NCBI RefSeq assembly: GCF_004366035.1
Contig: NZ_SOEE01000012.1
Location: 1 to 64,000 of the forward strand
DNA: 64,000 nt
Reading direction: 5' to 3'
DNA from: Cytobacillus oceanisediminis
Lineage (GTDB): Bacteria; Bacillota; Bacilli; Bacillales; Cytobacillaceae
The position numbers and the translations under genes are program-made. The stretch's first letter is position 1; every line of letters begins with the position of its first letter. Positions 17,422 to 26,074 of this stretch are shown piece by piece. The notes under the pieces were generated by a model. It did no database searches. It worked only from the letters and a program-made list of their open reading frames with translations, and had not been told where the DNA came from.

Positions 17422-18267
17422 ATGGTCCGCCTATATACAGATGGCTTGAACATTGGATATAGTGAACGCTTGATTGTAAAAGACCTAAGTGTCCAGATTC
17501 CCGATAAGAAGATCACGACTATCATCGGCCCGAATGGCTGCGGAAAATCAACCCTTTTAAAAGCGATTACACGAATCATTTCTCATCAATCAGGCACTGT
17601 CATTTTGGACGGCGAGAACATTTCAAAGGAAAATACAAAGATCCTCGCCAAGAAAATGGCGATTTTGCCGCAAACACCCGAAAGTGCAAGCGGTTTAACA
17701 GTGGGCGAACTGGTCTCATACGGTCGCTTTCCTTATCAGAAAGGATTTGGCAGATTAACGAAAAGGGACTATGAAGTCATTGATTGGGCTCTTGACGTTA
17801 CTGGGATCAAGGATTTCAAATTTCGTCCGGTTGATGCCCTTTCCGGCGGCCAGCGACAGAGGGTCTGGATCGCAATGGCTCTTGCTCAGGAAACAGACAT
17901 CATTTTCCTTGATGAACCAACCACTTACTTGGATATGGCCCATCAGCTTGAGGTTCTTGAGCTTCTCCAAAAGCTGAACCAGGAACAGGAACGCACCATT
18001 GTAATGGTCCTTCATGATTTAAACCAGGCAGCCCGTTTTGCTGACCATATCGTTGCATTAAAAGATGGTGAAATTGTTAAATCAGGAAGCTATGAGGAAG
18101 TCATTACACAAGATGTCTTAAGGAAAGTGTTCAATATTGATGCAGTCATCGGACGCGATCCCCGCACAAACAAGCCAATGTGTATTACTTATAATTTACT
18201 AAAAGGAGAAAATCAACATGAAGAAACTATTGATCCCGTTTACGATCTTGCTGCTTCTGCTTATTAG
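17422..18267 (+). CDS. siderophore ABC transporter ATPase (FecE/YusV type)
   Basis: 281 residues. Walker A GPNGCGKSTLL, Q-loop LPQTP, signature LSGGQRQRVWIAMAL, Walker B IIFLDEPTTYLD and switch His VLHDLNQA are all intact. It is the ATPase of a type II iron-siderophore importer and resembles B. subtilis YusV, which serves several siderophore systems. Its reading frame runs 50 bases into the next gene, whose ribosome site (AAAGGAG) and start lie inside it; this gives a C-terminal tail longer than usual. First gene after the Fur-controlled promoter. Confidence 0.92.
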   Translation: MVRLYTDGLNIGYSERLIVKDLSVQIPDKKITTIIGPNGCGKSTLLKAITRIISHQSGTVILDGENISKENTKILAKKMAILPQTPESASGLTVGELVSYGRFPYQKGFGRLTKRDYEVIDWALDVTGIKDFKFRPVDALSGGQRQRVWIAMALAQETDIIFLDEPTTYLDMAHQLEVLELLQKLNQEQERTIVMVLHDLNQAARFADHIVALKDGEIVKSGSYEEVITQDVLRKVFNIDAVIGRDPRTNKPMCITYNLLKGENQHEETIDPVYDLAASAY

Positions 18268-19144
18268 CGCCTGCGGCAATACAGAGCAAGGAGAATCAAA
18301 AGAAGCAGAACCAAAAGAAGATAAAAAATCAGGCACCTTTACTTATGAATCTGAAACCGGGCCGGTTGAAGTACCGGCTGATCCTAAGAGAGTCGTCCTC
18401 CTTTCCGGGTTTACAGGAAATGTAATGCAATTAGGTGTAAATATCGTCGGTGTGGACACATGGTCCAAGAATAACCCCCGTTTTGAAGAAGAATTGAAAG
18501 ATGCTGAAGAAGTATCTGAAGATAACCTTGAAAAAATAATAGAATTAGAACCAGACCTGATCATTGCATTATCTACTGTAAAAAACTACGATAAACTTAA
18601 GGAAATTGCACCAACAGTAACTTATACATGGGGTAAATTAGATTATCTGTCACAGCATGAGGAAATCGGCAAGCTTCTTAATAAAGAAGAAGAAGCAAAG
18701 AAATGGGTAGCAGACTTTAAACAGCGTGCTGAAGCAGCTGGTGAAGACATCCGTGCGAAAATTGGCGAAGATGCAACCGTTTCTGTTTTTGAAATCTTTG
18801 ATAAACAGCTTTATGTGTTTGGCGATAACTGGGCACGCGGAACTGAAATCCTGTACCAGGCAATGGACTTAAAAATGCCTGAAAAAGTGAAGGAAATGGC
18901 TCTTAAAGATGGGTATTACGCTATTTCCACAGAAGTTCTTCCTGAATATTCCGGAGATTACATTATTCTGAGCAAATACTCTGACGCTGACCATTCGTTC
19001 CAGGAAACGAATACGTACAAAAATATCCCTGCTGTAAAAAATAACCGCGTCTTTGAAATGGAAGGCAATGGTGCTTCCTTCAGTGATCCTATCACACTTG
19101 ATGCACAGCTGGAGTTCTTTAAAGAATCATTTTTAGGAAAGTAA
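18218..19144 (+). CDS. iron-siderophore binding lipoprotein (YfiY/FhuD-like)
   Basis: 308 residues. Lipoprotein signal peptide with lipobox ISAC (Cys about 20), a charged linker, then a two-lobed class III binding fold (PKRVVLLSGFTGNVMQLGV; IIELEPDLIIALS) joined by the long helix. Membrane-anchored receptor that delivers ferric siderophore to the two permeases encoded after the 19190-19280 repeat. The YfiYZ-YfhA set of B. subtilis imports schizokinen/arthrobactin-type carboxylate-hydroxamate siderophores; the ligand here is inferred only from that resemblance. Confidence 0.9.
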   Translation: MKKLLIPFTILLLLLISACGNTEQGESKEAEPKEDKKSGTFTYESETGPVEVPADPKRVVLLSGFTGNVMQLGVNIVGVDTWSKNNPRFEEELKDAEEVSEDNLEKIIELEPDLIIALSTVKNYDKLKEIAPTVTYTWGKLDYLSQHEEIGKLLNKEEEAKKWVADFKQRAEAAGEDIRAKIGEDATVSVFEIFDKQLYVFGDNWARGTEILYQAMDLKMPEKVKEMALKDGYYAISTEVLPEYSGDYIILSKYSDADHSFQETNTYKNIPAVKNNRVFEMEGNGASFSDPITLDAQLEFFKESFLGK

Positions 19145-19152
19145 TAATGCAG

Positions 19153-19186
19153 GAGGGATTCTTATTTTGAGGAATTCCTCTTTCCT
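19153..19186 (+). terminator. intra-operon hairpin after the binding-protein gene
   Basis: Stem GAGGGATTC/GAATTCCTC (19153-19161 and 19172-19180, one G-T pair) followed by TTTCCTATTT. It could act as a partial terminator that lowers permease expression relative to the binding protein. Confidence 0.5.
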
Positions 19187-19189
19187 ATT

Positions 19190-19280
19190 TAGAAAAGCGG
19201 AAGCGCCTTATCAATTCTGTTATTATAAGAACAGCGCAAGGCTCCCGCCTGTCAGCTGGAACTAGACAGTTTTCGAAGTT
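19190..19280 (+). repeat. modular dispersed repeat, copy A
   Basis: 91-bp member of a family of five. 5' end TAGAAAAGCGGAAGCGCC, 3' end GGAACTAGACAGTTTTCGAAGTT. It contains the inverted pair TCTGTTATTATAAGAACAG. It sits between the binding-protein gene and the permease genes of the siderophore operon, in sense orientation. Confidence 0.75.
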
Positions 19281-19319
19281 TAAGGCAGTTCTGATCCCAT
19301 AAAGAAAGATGAGAGTACA

Positions 19320-20330
19320 ATGACAAAAGATGCTCAACCCTTCATTCCATTTATCTATAAACTCGCCGCAGGCTTTGTTATCTTTGCCGGCATGTTTGTG
19401 GCTGCGTGTGTGTTTGGAGCTGCGGATGTCACGGTCAGAGATGTTTGGCTGGCGCTTGCTTCCAATGCTTCTGGAGAAAAAATTTCGATTATTCGTGAAA
19501 TCCGGCTGCCGCGTGAAATTGCTGCGGTCTTCGTTGGAGCTGCACTTAGCATTTCCGGGGCCATTATGCAGGGAATGACAAGAAACCCTCTTGCAGACCC
19601 AGGCTTACTCGGATTAACGGCTGGAGCAAATGCCGCACTTGCATTAACTCTTGTGCTCATTCCTTCAGCAAATTACATAGGGATTCTCTTCGCCTGTTTT
19701 ATCGGTGCAGCGGTCGGAGCTGGGCTGGTTTTCGGCATTGGCGCCATGAAAAAAGGAGGGTTTTCTCCAATTCGGATCGTATTGGCCGGTGCCGCGGTTT
19801 CCGCCTTCCTTTTCGCAATAGCCGAAGGAGTCGGCATCTATTTTAAAATATCAAAAGATGTCAGCATGTGGACGGCAGGCGGAATCATCGGCACATCCTG
19901 GAGCCAGCTGCAAGTAATTGTCCCGGTTATTTCCATTGGCATTCTTGTTTCGCTTTTTCTGTCCAAGCAGCTGACTATCTTAAGCTTAAATGAGGAAGTG
20001 GCAGTAGGCCTGGGGCAGAATACATCTCAGATTAAGACCATCCTATTCATCTTAGTGACCCTGCTTGCTGGCGCATCAGTGGCACTCGTTGGAAATATGG
20101 CTTTTATCGGGCTGATGGTGCCTCATATTGTCCGTGCTATTGTAGGTACAGATTACCGTTTTATTCTTCCTATGTCTGCCCTGACAGGAGCTGCTTTTAT
20201 GCTTCTGGCCGATACACTCGGGAGAACCATCAATGCTCCTTACGAAACACCGGCAGCAGCTATTATCGCTGTTATGGGGCTTCCTTTCTTCCTGTTTATT
20301 GTTCATAAAGGAGGTAAGGCGTTCTCATGA
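19320..20330 (+). CDS. siderophore ABC permease (FecCD family, YfiZ-like)
   Basis: 336 residues with about nine to ten membrane helices. Typical FecCD features: RLPREIAAVFVGAALSISGAIMQGMTRNPLADPGLLGL near the start and the ATPase-coupling segment AVGLGQN with FIGLMVPHIVR later, ending in DTLGRT and PAAAIIAVMGLPFFLFIV. It overlaps the next permease gene by four bases (ATGA), so the two form a translationally coupled heterodimer. Separated from the binding protein gene by 175 bases holding repeat A. Confidence 0.9.
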   Translation: MTKDAQPFIPFIYKLAAGFVIFAGMFVAACVFGAADVTVRDVWLALASNASGEKISIIREIRLPREIAAVFVGAALSISGAIMQGMTRNPLADPGLLGLTAGANAALALTLVLIPSANYIGILFACFIGAAVGAGLVFGIGAMKKGGFSPIRIVLAGAAVSAFLFAIAEGVGIYFKISKDVSMWTAGGIIGTSWSQLQVIVPVISIGILVSLFLSKQLTILSLNEEVAVGLGQNTSQIKTILFILVTLLAGASVALVGNMAFIGLMVPHIVRAIVGTDYRFILPMSALTGAAFMLLADTLGRTINAPYETPAAAIIAVMGLPFFLFIVHKGGKAFS

Positions 20331-21334
20331 TTCAGCCAGAGTTAGTAAAAAAACAGCGAATTTTAATGGCTGTTTTATCAGCACTCATTATTGTTACCAT
20401 TGTGATTGGAATGGGATTAGGCTACGCCTCCCTTTCATATGACCGATTGATCCCGACTATTATGGGACAGGGCACATTTAAAGAAGAATTTGTGTTATTC
20501 TCCATTCGGCTGCCGCGTGTATTTATCACTGTCTTGGCCGGCATGGCACTCGCATTATCCGGTGCTATTTTACAAGGGATTACACGCAATGACCTGGCAG
20601 ATCCAGGCATCATTGGCATAAACTCCGGTGCCGGGGTTGCTATAGCGGTTTTCTTTCTGTTCTTTCCGATTGAAGCTGGGACTTTCATATACATGCTGCC
20701 TTTATGCGCATTTTTCGGCGCTTTACTTACTGCAATCCTCATCTATGCTTTTTCCTATAAAAAAAGCGAGGGGCTTCAGCCTGTAAAGATGGTGTTGGTC
20801 GGGGTGGGATTTTCCATGGCGCTTTCCGGTGTCATGATTGTCCTGATTTCTTCAGCAGAAAGAGAGAAAGTCGACTTTATAGCTAAATGGCTATCAGGGA
20901 ATATCTGGGGAACAGATTGGCCGTTCATTTGGGCACTCCTCCCCTGGCTTCTTCTGCTGATCCCATTTACTTTATATAAAGCAAACCGTTTGAATCTATT
21001 AAGCTTAAGCGAGCCTGTCGCCATCGGAATAGGAGTATCCATTGAAAAAGAACGGATCATCCTTCTGCTTACAGCCGTTGCATTGGCCGCTTCAGCTGTG
21101 TCGGTGACCGGCGGAATCGCCTTTATCGGCTTAATTGCACCGCACATGGCTAAAGCGCTTGTTGGACCGCGGAACCAGCTTTTCATTCCGATTGCTATTC
21201 TTTTAGGAGGATGGCTTCTCTTATTCGCCGATACGCTTGGCCGGAACCTGGTTGATCCTGACGGCCTGCCAGCCGGCATTATGGTTGCGCTGATCGGTGC
21301 TCCTTATTTCATGTATTTACTGTTAAAAAAATAG
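20327..21334 (+). CDS. siderophore ABC permease (FecCD family, YfhA-like)
   Basis: 335 residues, second half of the permease heterodimer. Same landmarks: RLPRVFITVLAGMALALSGAILQG, NDLADPGIIGI, the coupling loop AIGIGVS, FIGLIAPHMAKAL and DTLGRN. Start ATG overlaps the preceding stop. A terminator follows at 21341-21370, closing the operon. Confidence 0.9.
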   Translation: MIQPELVKKQRILMAVLSALIIVTIVIGMGLGYASLSYDRLIPTIMGQGTFKEEFVLFSIRLPRVFITVLAGMALALSGAILQGITRNDLADPGIIGINSGAGVAIAVFFLFFPIEAGTFIYMLPLCAFFGALLTAILIYAFSYKKSEGLQPVKMVLVGVGFSMALSGVMIVLISSAEREKVDFIAKWLSGNIWGTDWPFIWALLPWLLLLIPFTLYKANRLNLLSLSEPVAIGIGVSIEKERIILLLTAVALAASAVSVTGGIAFIGLIAPHMAKALVGPRNQLFIPIAILLGGWLLLFADTLGRNLVDPDGLPAGIMVALIGAPYFMYLLLKK

Positions 21335-21340
21335 CTGATT

Positions 21341-21370
21341 AAAAAGATGTGTTCGCACGTCTTTTTTTCT
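21341..21370 (+). terminator. siderophore operon terminator
   Basis: Stem AAAAAGATGTG/CACGTCTTTTT with a TTCG loop (one T-G pair) and a long T tract. Confidence 0.85.
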
Positions 21371-21410
21371 TTTTAAATGTAATAGTAATATATTAATTTC
21401 TTAAAACCAT

Positions 21411-21436
21411 GTTTCTTCCTGCTTTTTTCAGGGCAA
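21411..21436 (+). promoter_or_regulatory. possible sigma-B promoter of manganese catalase gene
   Basis: GTTTCT (21411-21416), 14-base spacer, GGGCAA (21431-21436), compared with the sigma-B consensus GTTTAA-N12-14-GGGTAT. The spacing is right and the -10 is imperfect. General-stress control of a catalase would fit. Confidence 0.4.
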
Positions 21437-21482
21437 TAGATACAGTGTATATTTGGAAATCTATAGCATAGGAGGAATTTAG

Positions 21483-22304
21483 ATGTTTTTTCATGTAAAA
21501 GAATTGCAATTTGAAGCTAAGCCGGAACGTCCGGATCCCGTTTTTGCCAAAAAGCTTCAGGAATTGATCGGCGGCCAATATGGTGAAATGACGGTTGCCA
21601 TGCAGTACATGTTTCAGGGCTGGGCAACTCGTGGAAATGAAAAGTATCGCGACCTTCTGCTGGATATTGGGACTGAAGAAATTGGACATGTGGAAATGCT
21701 CGCAACAATGGTTGCCAGACTAATGGACGACGCCCCTGTTAATCAGCAGGAAGAAGCAGCAAAGGATCCGGTGGTTGGAGCGATTATGGGCGGAATGAAC
21801 CCGCAGCATGCCATTGTCTCCGGACTTGGTGCCCGTCCGACTGACAGTGTAGGGAACCCTTGGATGGGCACTTATATTACAGCCAGCGGAAATTTATTAG
21901 CAGACTTCCGTTCAAACTTGAATGCAGAGTCCCAGGGCCGTCTGCAGGCTGCACGTCTCTATGAAATGACTGATGATAAGGGCATTAAAGATCTGCTTTC
22001 AGTTCTGATTGCCAGAGACGCTTACCACCAAAACCAATGGGCTGCTGCGATTGCGGAGCTTGAAGAAAAAGAAGGCCTGCTCGTCCCCAGCACCTTCCCT
22101 CGTGAAAAAGAACGCACAGATATCTCTTACACACTCTACAACCTATCAGCAGGCGAAGAAAGCAGCACAGGCAGATGGGCACAGGGCCCTGCTCTGGATG
22201 GCCAGGGAGAATACAAATATGTAAGCAATCCAAAGCCTGAGGGGGACAAGCCTATGCTAAAGCCTGCACCACCAAACCTCCATAACACATTACCGATGGA
22301 TTAA
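21483..22304 (+). CDS. ydbD: manganese (non-heme) catalase, YdbD-like
   Basis: 273 residues, full length. Four-helix bundle with the di-manganese ligands visible as Glu and His pairs in QYGEMTVAMQYMFQG, GTEEIGHVEMLATMV and the later RLYEMTDD and ARDAYHQNQW; then the C-terminal tail with FPREKERTDISYTLYN. Dismutates H2O2 without heme, useful under iron limitation; it lies directly after a Fur-controlled siderophore operon but on its own transcript. ATG 21483 follows AGGAGG. Confidence 0.92.
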   Translation: MFFHVKELQFEAKPERPDPVFAKKLQELIGGQYGEMTVAMQYMFQGWATRGNEKYRDLLLDIGTEEIGHVEMLATMVARLMDDAPVNQQEEAAKDPVVGAIMGGMNPQHAIVSGLGARPTDSVGNPWMGTYITASGNLLADFRSNLNAESQGRLQAARLYEMTDDKGIKDLLSVLIARDAYHQNQWAAAIAELEEKEGLLVPSTFPREKERTDISYTLYNLSAGEESSTGRWAQGPALDGQGEYKYVSNPKPEGDKPMLKPAPPNLHNTLPMD

Positions 22305-22314
22305 TAATAGATTT

Positions 22315-22348
22315 AACAAAACAGGCTGAATCATCAGCTTGTTTTGTT
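22315..22348 (+). terminator. manganese catalase terminator
   Basis: 15-bp stem AACAAAACAGGCTGA/TCAGCTTGTTTTGTT with one G-T pair. It ends three bases before palindrome copy 4. Confidence 0.8.
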
Positions 22349-22353
22349 AGTTC

Positions 22354-22369
22354 AATCAAACGTTTGATT
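22354..22369. repeat. dispersed 16-bp palindrome, copy 4
   Basis: Exact AATCAAACGTTTGATT, symmetrical over 22 bases (22351-22372), immediately after the catalase terminator. Confidence 0.9.
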
Positions 22370-22562
22370 GAATTGGACATTGCTTTCCTCTTTAATATCC
22401 GTCCTCTCCATTGACTTCCTTCAGATTTTTTATATGATAAAACCATCCTACCCTTAGACATGAATGGAATTTTCCTTACATTTACTCTGAACATTAAGGT
22501 TACCCTCACTATAAAAGGGGAATGAAAATAAGTGATACACCTCCGGAAAGGATCTAGTTTGC

Positions 22563-23270
22563 ATGATTTATTTTTTTACCGCCGTACTGATTATATTTAT
22601 TAGTTACGCAGTTTTGCCCACTGTACTCATACGATCGCTGAATTGGGGAATTGTAAAAGAAATATCCGAACCAAATTCCATTGCTTTAACCTTTGATGAT
22701 GGACCGGATCCACAATATACAGCGAGGCTTCTGGATGTCTTAAAAAAGCATGAAGCAAAGGCAGCCTTTTTCGTTGTCGGGGAAAATGCAGCAAAGCATC
22801 CATTGCTGCTTAAAAGAATGCAGGAGGATGGACATACAATTGGCATCCATCATTACCGGCATATCTCAAGCTGGTTCCTTTCACCGGGATGTTTAAAAAG
22901 ACAGCTGGAGCAAACAAAAAAAATTATTGAAGAAACGATTAATGAAGAGGTCTATTTCTATCGTCCGCCATGGGGACACTTCAATTTATTTACCCTCTGG
23001 ATGGCTAGAAAGTATAAGATTATTATGTGGTCGGGCATTTTCAAGGATTGGAAAATTCGGCATATCAGGGACACCCTTTCAGAGTCGCTGGCAAATGAAA
23101 CCGTGCCTGGCCGGATTTTTCTACTCCACGACAGTGGTGAAACTCTTGGCGCAGATCCCCATGCACCTGAATATATGATTGGCCATCTGGACCAGTATTT
23201 GCAGCAGGCAGCACTAAAAGGGATCCATTTTGTTTCTTTAAAAGAAGGATATCAGGGGCATCACACATGA
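22563..23270 (+). CDS. membrane-anchored polysaccharide deacetylase (NodB domain)
   Basis: 235 residues. One N-terminal membrane anchor (about 2-22), then a NodB/CE4 domain: motif 1 TFDDGPDP, motif 2 HHYRH (HxxxH metal ligands, with His in place of the usual Ser/Thr), motif 3 RPPWG, and LLHDSGE near the end. Metal-dependent removal of acetyl groups from a cell-wall or extracellular glycan. First of three overlapping or closely spaced genes with a DedA protein and a glycosyltransferase, which suggests an envelope-lipid or wall-polymer module. Confidence 0.88.
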   Translation: MIYFFTAVLIIFISYAVLPTVLIRSLNWGIVKEISEPNSIALTFDDGPDPQYTARLLDVLKKHEAKAAFFVVGENAAKHPLLLKRMQEDGHTIGIHHYRHISSWFLSPGCLKRQLEQTKKIIEETINEEVYFYRPPWGHFNLFTLWMARKYKIIMWSGIFKDWKIRHIRDTLSESLANETVPGRIFLLHDSGETLGADPHAPEYMIGHLDQYLQQAALKGIHFVSLKEGYQGHHT

Positions 23271-23854
23271 GTACTGAAACAATTATTGAATTTATTTCGT
23301 CCTACGGGTATTGGATTATCTTTTTATTTTTATTTTTCGGGATTGTCGGCATTCCTGCTCCGGAAGAATCGCTATTATTTCTTATTGGCGTGTTAATTGG
23401 AAATCACAAGTTAAGCTTTGCCGAATCTGCAGTCTGTGCAGAAGCAGGTGTGCTGCTTGGGATGCTTTCAGCGTATTGGATCGGTAAAAAAGCAGGTACA
23501 CCTTTTCTCAAAAAATATGGCAGATATATTGGGATCACGGAAAAAAGATGGAATACCGCCCAGAAAAAATACTTGGAGAATCATCGTTTTATGATCTTTG
23601 CGGGTTTTTATATGCCGGGAATACGACAGATAAGTCCTTACTTTGCCGGCATATCCAAAGTTCCTTTTCATCAGTACCTTCTATATTCTGCAGCAGGCTC
23701 CCTTAGCTGGGTGCTCCCTATAATTGCCGCGGGATACTTTGCCGGAAGCTTATTTGATATAAATCCTGAATATGTGCCATATCTGGGGATTGTGTTATTA
23801 TTTGTATTCGTAATCTACATGCTCTTTAAGTATGCAAAAAATAAATTCAAGTGA
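23267..23854 (+). CDS. DedA-family membrane protein
   Basis: 195 residues, five to six hydrophobic segments. The DedA/VTT signature is present: GIPAPEES, GMLSAYWIGKKAG, FAGFYMPGIRQISPYFAG. DedA members of Bacillus (UptA-type) flip undecaprenyl phosphate or other lipids across the membrane. The start overlaps the deacetylase stop by four bases (ATGA), so the two are translationally coupled. Confidence 0.88.
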   Translation: MSTETIIEFISSYGYWIIFLFLFFGIVGIPAPEESLLFLIGVLIGNHKLSFAESAVCAEAGVLLGMLSAYWIGKKAGTPFLKKYGRYIGITEKRWNTAQKKYLENHRFMIFAGFYMPGIRQISPYFAGISKVPFHQYLLYSAAGSLSWVLPIIAAGYFAGSLFDINPEYVPYLGIVLLFVFVIYMLFKYAKNKFK

Positions 23855-23870
23855 TAGAAAGGAGGGTATT

Positions 23871-25016
23871 ATGAAAGTTCTCCTGCTCCCTTTATTCCAA
23901 TTCCCCACAGGACATTCCAAAGTTGCCAAAACACTTCAGGACAATATTCAAAGCCAATATCCTGATGCGGAAATCAAAGTAGTCGACTTTCTTGCCTATT
24001 GCAGTGACAAGCTTGAAAAGCTGGTCTCAGGTATATATTTAAAAGGGTTCCTGGGTGCCCCTTTCCTTTACAGGGCATTATATTACACCATTATGTATAA
24101 ACAGCATCCTTTTAAATTGCAGCCTGATTTACAGGTTCTGTCCTATTACTTTGAAAGAAAGATGCAGAAGTTTCTTGATGAAGAAAATCCGGATTTAATA
24201 TTTTGCACTCATTCCTTTCCATCTGGAATCATCAGTTCACTAAAGCAAAAGGGACGATACCGGGACGTCACTGTGGTCAATGTATACACGGACTTTTTTA
24301 TTAATGATATATGGGGAAAACGCGGAATTGATTTTCATTTCGTTCCTCATCCTGAGGCGAAGGAAAAGCTTATCAGAAAGCACCACATTCCTGATGAGCA
24401 AATTTTTGTAACGGGCATTCCGGTTCATTCAGCCTATCACCTCCCGGTTCCATTTAAGAAAGATAACCGGATACGCCATATCCTGGTTGCAGGAGGAAAC
24501 AGCGGCTTAGTAAACTGTGATTTTATAGACGCTATGCGGAAGGTTCCCCATATTCGATTTCTGATCCTTTGCGGAAATAATGACGAATTATATAGCTCAC
24601 TCCAAGCACTTAATTCAAAGCAGATCGAGCCCATTGGATATATTGATGACCCTTTTGAAATGAACCAGCTATATAATAAAGCGGATGCTATTTTGACCAA
24701 ACCGGGCGGAGTTACAATTAGTGAAGCACTGCAAAAGAAACTTCCGATTCTGGTCCATACCTCACTCCCCGGACAAGAGGAAATTAATTTGGACTATTTG
24801 CTTGAGAAAAATCTGGTGCTTGTCATTAATGACAAGCACCTTGCTGAACAGCTTAATAATGAAGAAGCTATACTAAGCCTAAGAAAACACATTGAATCCT
24901 ATCTGGCAAAAGTTTATTGCCCATTGGACTATGCCATCTTCATTTCAATTAAAAGCACCGGCAGAAAAACGCCTGAAACTGTACATTCCATAAGAGCTAT
25001 CCCAACTTTAAAGTGA
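23871..25016 (+). CDS. glycosyltransferase, MGDG synthase/UgtP-like (GT28 type)
   Basis: 381 residues from ATG 23871, which follows AAAGGAGGG; the longer reading from 23832 overlaps dedA. N-terminal MGDG-synthase-type acceptor domain (PLFQFPTGHSKVAKTL, then CTHSFPSGI), C-terminal GT-B nucleotide-sugar domain (HILVAGGNSG, GYIDDPFEMNQLYNKADAILTKPGGVTISEAL). Such enzymes glycosylate diacylglycerol or a related lipid at the inner membrane face. Operon with deacetylase and DedA points to a lipid-linked glycan. Substrate unknown. The last 40 residues are unlike the family core. Confidence 0.85.
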   Translation: MKVLLLPLFQFPTGHSKVAKTLQDNIQSQYPDAEIKVVDFLAYCSDKLEKLVSGIYLKGFLGAPFLYRALYYTIMYKQHPFKLQPDLQVLSYYFERKMQKFLDEENPDLIFCTHSFPSGIISSLKQKGRYRDVTVVNVYTDFFINDIWGKRGIDFHFVPHPEAKEKLIRKHHIPDEQIFVTGIPVHSAYHLPVPFKKDNRIRHILVAGGNSGLVNCDFIDAMRKVPHIRFLILCGNNDELYSSLQALNSKQIEPIGYIDDPFEMNQLYNKADAILTKPGGVTISEALQKKLPILVHTSLPGQEEINLDYLLEKNLVLVINDKHLAEQLNNEEAILSLRKHIESYLAKVYCPLDYAIFISIKSTGRKTPETVHSIRAIPTLK

Positions 25017-25064
25017 AACTTCAATCTGCTGGGCTTTAGAAGTAAGACTCCCGATAAATAAATT

Positions 25065-25090
25065 ACAGCCTGGAATTTCCAGGCTGTTTT
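25065..25090. terminator. terminator after envelope operon
   Basis: Stem ACAGCCTGG/CCAGGCTGT then TTTTCC. It lies between convergent genes, five bases before palindrome copy 5. Confidence 0.8.
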
Positions 25091-25095
25091 CCATT

Positions 25096-25929
25096 TCAAT
25101 CAAACGTTTGATTGATCAAACCCTCTTCATAAAGAATATCCTCAATACCAGGGCCATTTCCTTGGTCATCCATGTCCTCACAGCCAACCGAAAAATAGGT
25201 ATACGAATATTCATATCCATCTCCCTGTACACCGCCTGATCCGCCATGTGAAATACAGCTTTCTGATATCGCTTCACGCTTCCCCTTTTCATCCACATAA
25301 TAGTACAAGTCATCAATATATCCTTCACTTTGCGGTAAAGAGGTAATGGCATATCCTCTATCATTCACCCGAACTACATCGTATTTCCCTTCTGTCTCAG
25401 GCTTAGGGGCATTCTCTATTTCATGAACAATTCTTACCTGACCTGTATACCCTTTTGGAATCAGGTAAAGATCATGAGTTTTTTCTTCCAGATCAGCCTG
25501 CTGGAGCATCCAAAAAGATCCCATTGGCAGCAGGAAAGTGACTAGAAGACCTGCTGTATTCAAGGCAACCCTCCTGCCCCCTGGCATCTCGCGGTCCCAT
25601 TTCCGCCACTCGTCCACTAAAAAGAAAAGCACCGAAGCAATTAATACGTAAAAAGCAAACCCTTCCATAATAAAATAAGTGAGCGAAGCCAAAAAGGTAT
25701 GTATAAAAGCCGCCGCTGGAAACCGCCATACTGCTAGATTTTTAGTAAAAAGCTCAGAAAGCAGCGACACTGGAACACCGTATATCACATTTCCGAAAAG
25801 GCAGTATAAAAAAATGATAATCAGGAAGAAAGAAAACAGCCCCCCTTCAGAAAAGAAAAAGAGAAGCCAAAAACCAAATGTAAAAAGAATAGAAGCCTGC
25901 AGGGCCGTTTTTAATTTTAATCTCAGCAT
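25096..25929 (-). CDS. membrane protein with DUF6843-type C-terminal domain
   Basis: 277 residues. Four to five hydrophobic segments in residues 10-145, then a soluble C-terminal domain beginning YLIPKGYTGQVRIVHEI, which resembles the domain now called DUF6843, with two Cys (SESCISHGG; SVGCEDMDD) that could pair outside the cell. The last six residues and the stop (INQTFD) are encoded by palindrome copy 5. A TGTGA-N6-TCACA box lies 26 bases upstream of the start. Function unknown. Confidence 0.7.
   Translation of the reverse strand: MLRLKLKTALQASILFTFGFWLLFFFSEGGLFSFFLIIIFLYCLFGNVIYGVPVSLLSELFTKNLAVWRFPAAAFIHTFLASLTYFIMEGFAFYVLIASVLFFLVDEWRKWDREMPGGRRVALNTAGLLVTFLLPMGSFWMLQQADLEEKTHDLYLIPKGYTGQVRIVHEIENAPKPETEGKYDVVRVNDRGYAITSLPQSEGYIDDLYYYVDEKGKREAISESCISHGGSGGVQGDGYEYSYTYFSVGCEDMDDQGNGPGIEDILYEEGLINQTFD
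25098..25113. repeat. dispersed 16-bp palindrome, copy 5
   Basis: Exact AATCAAACGTTTGATT, here forming the last codons and stop of the minus-strand gene 25096-25929. Confidence 0.9.
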
Positions 25930-25955
25930 AAGAATAAATTAACCTCCTCTTTTTT

Positions 25956-25971
25956 TGTGAATAATTTCACA
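25956..25971. promoter_or_regulatory. Fnr/Crp-type box upstream of DUF6843 gene
   Basis: TGTGAATAATTTCACA is a perfect TGTGA-N6-TCACA palindrome, the B. subtilis Fnr consensus. It is close to the start codon (26 bases), so it would act as a block if bound. Confidence 0.5.
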
Positions 25972-26074
25972 TGTTAGTATACATACAAGGTATTTCCCAT
26001 ACTTACTATAATAAGTAATATCATTAACCTTTCATTTTCAACCTGCACAAAATTTATGCAGGCGCCCTGCTTCC

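Noticed and set aside
22252-22509. 85-codon minus-strand frame across the catalase terminator and palindrome
   Set aside because: It runs through a terminator stem and a repeat, overlaps the catalase gene and has no ribosome site.
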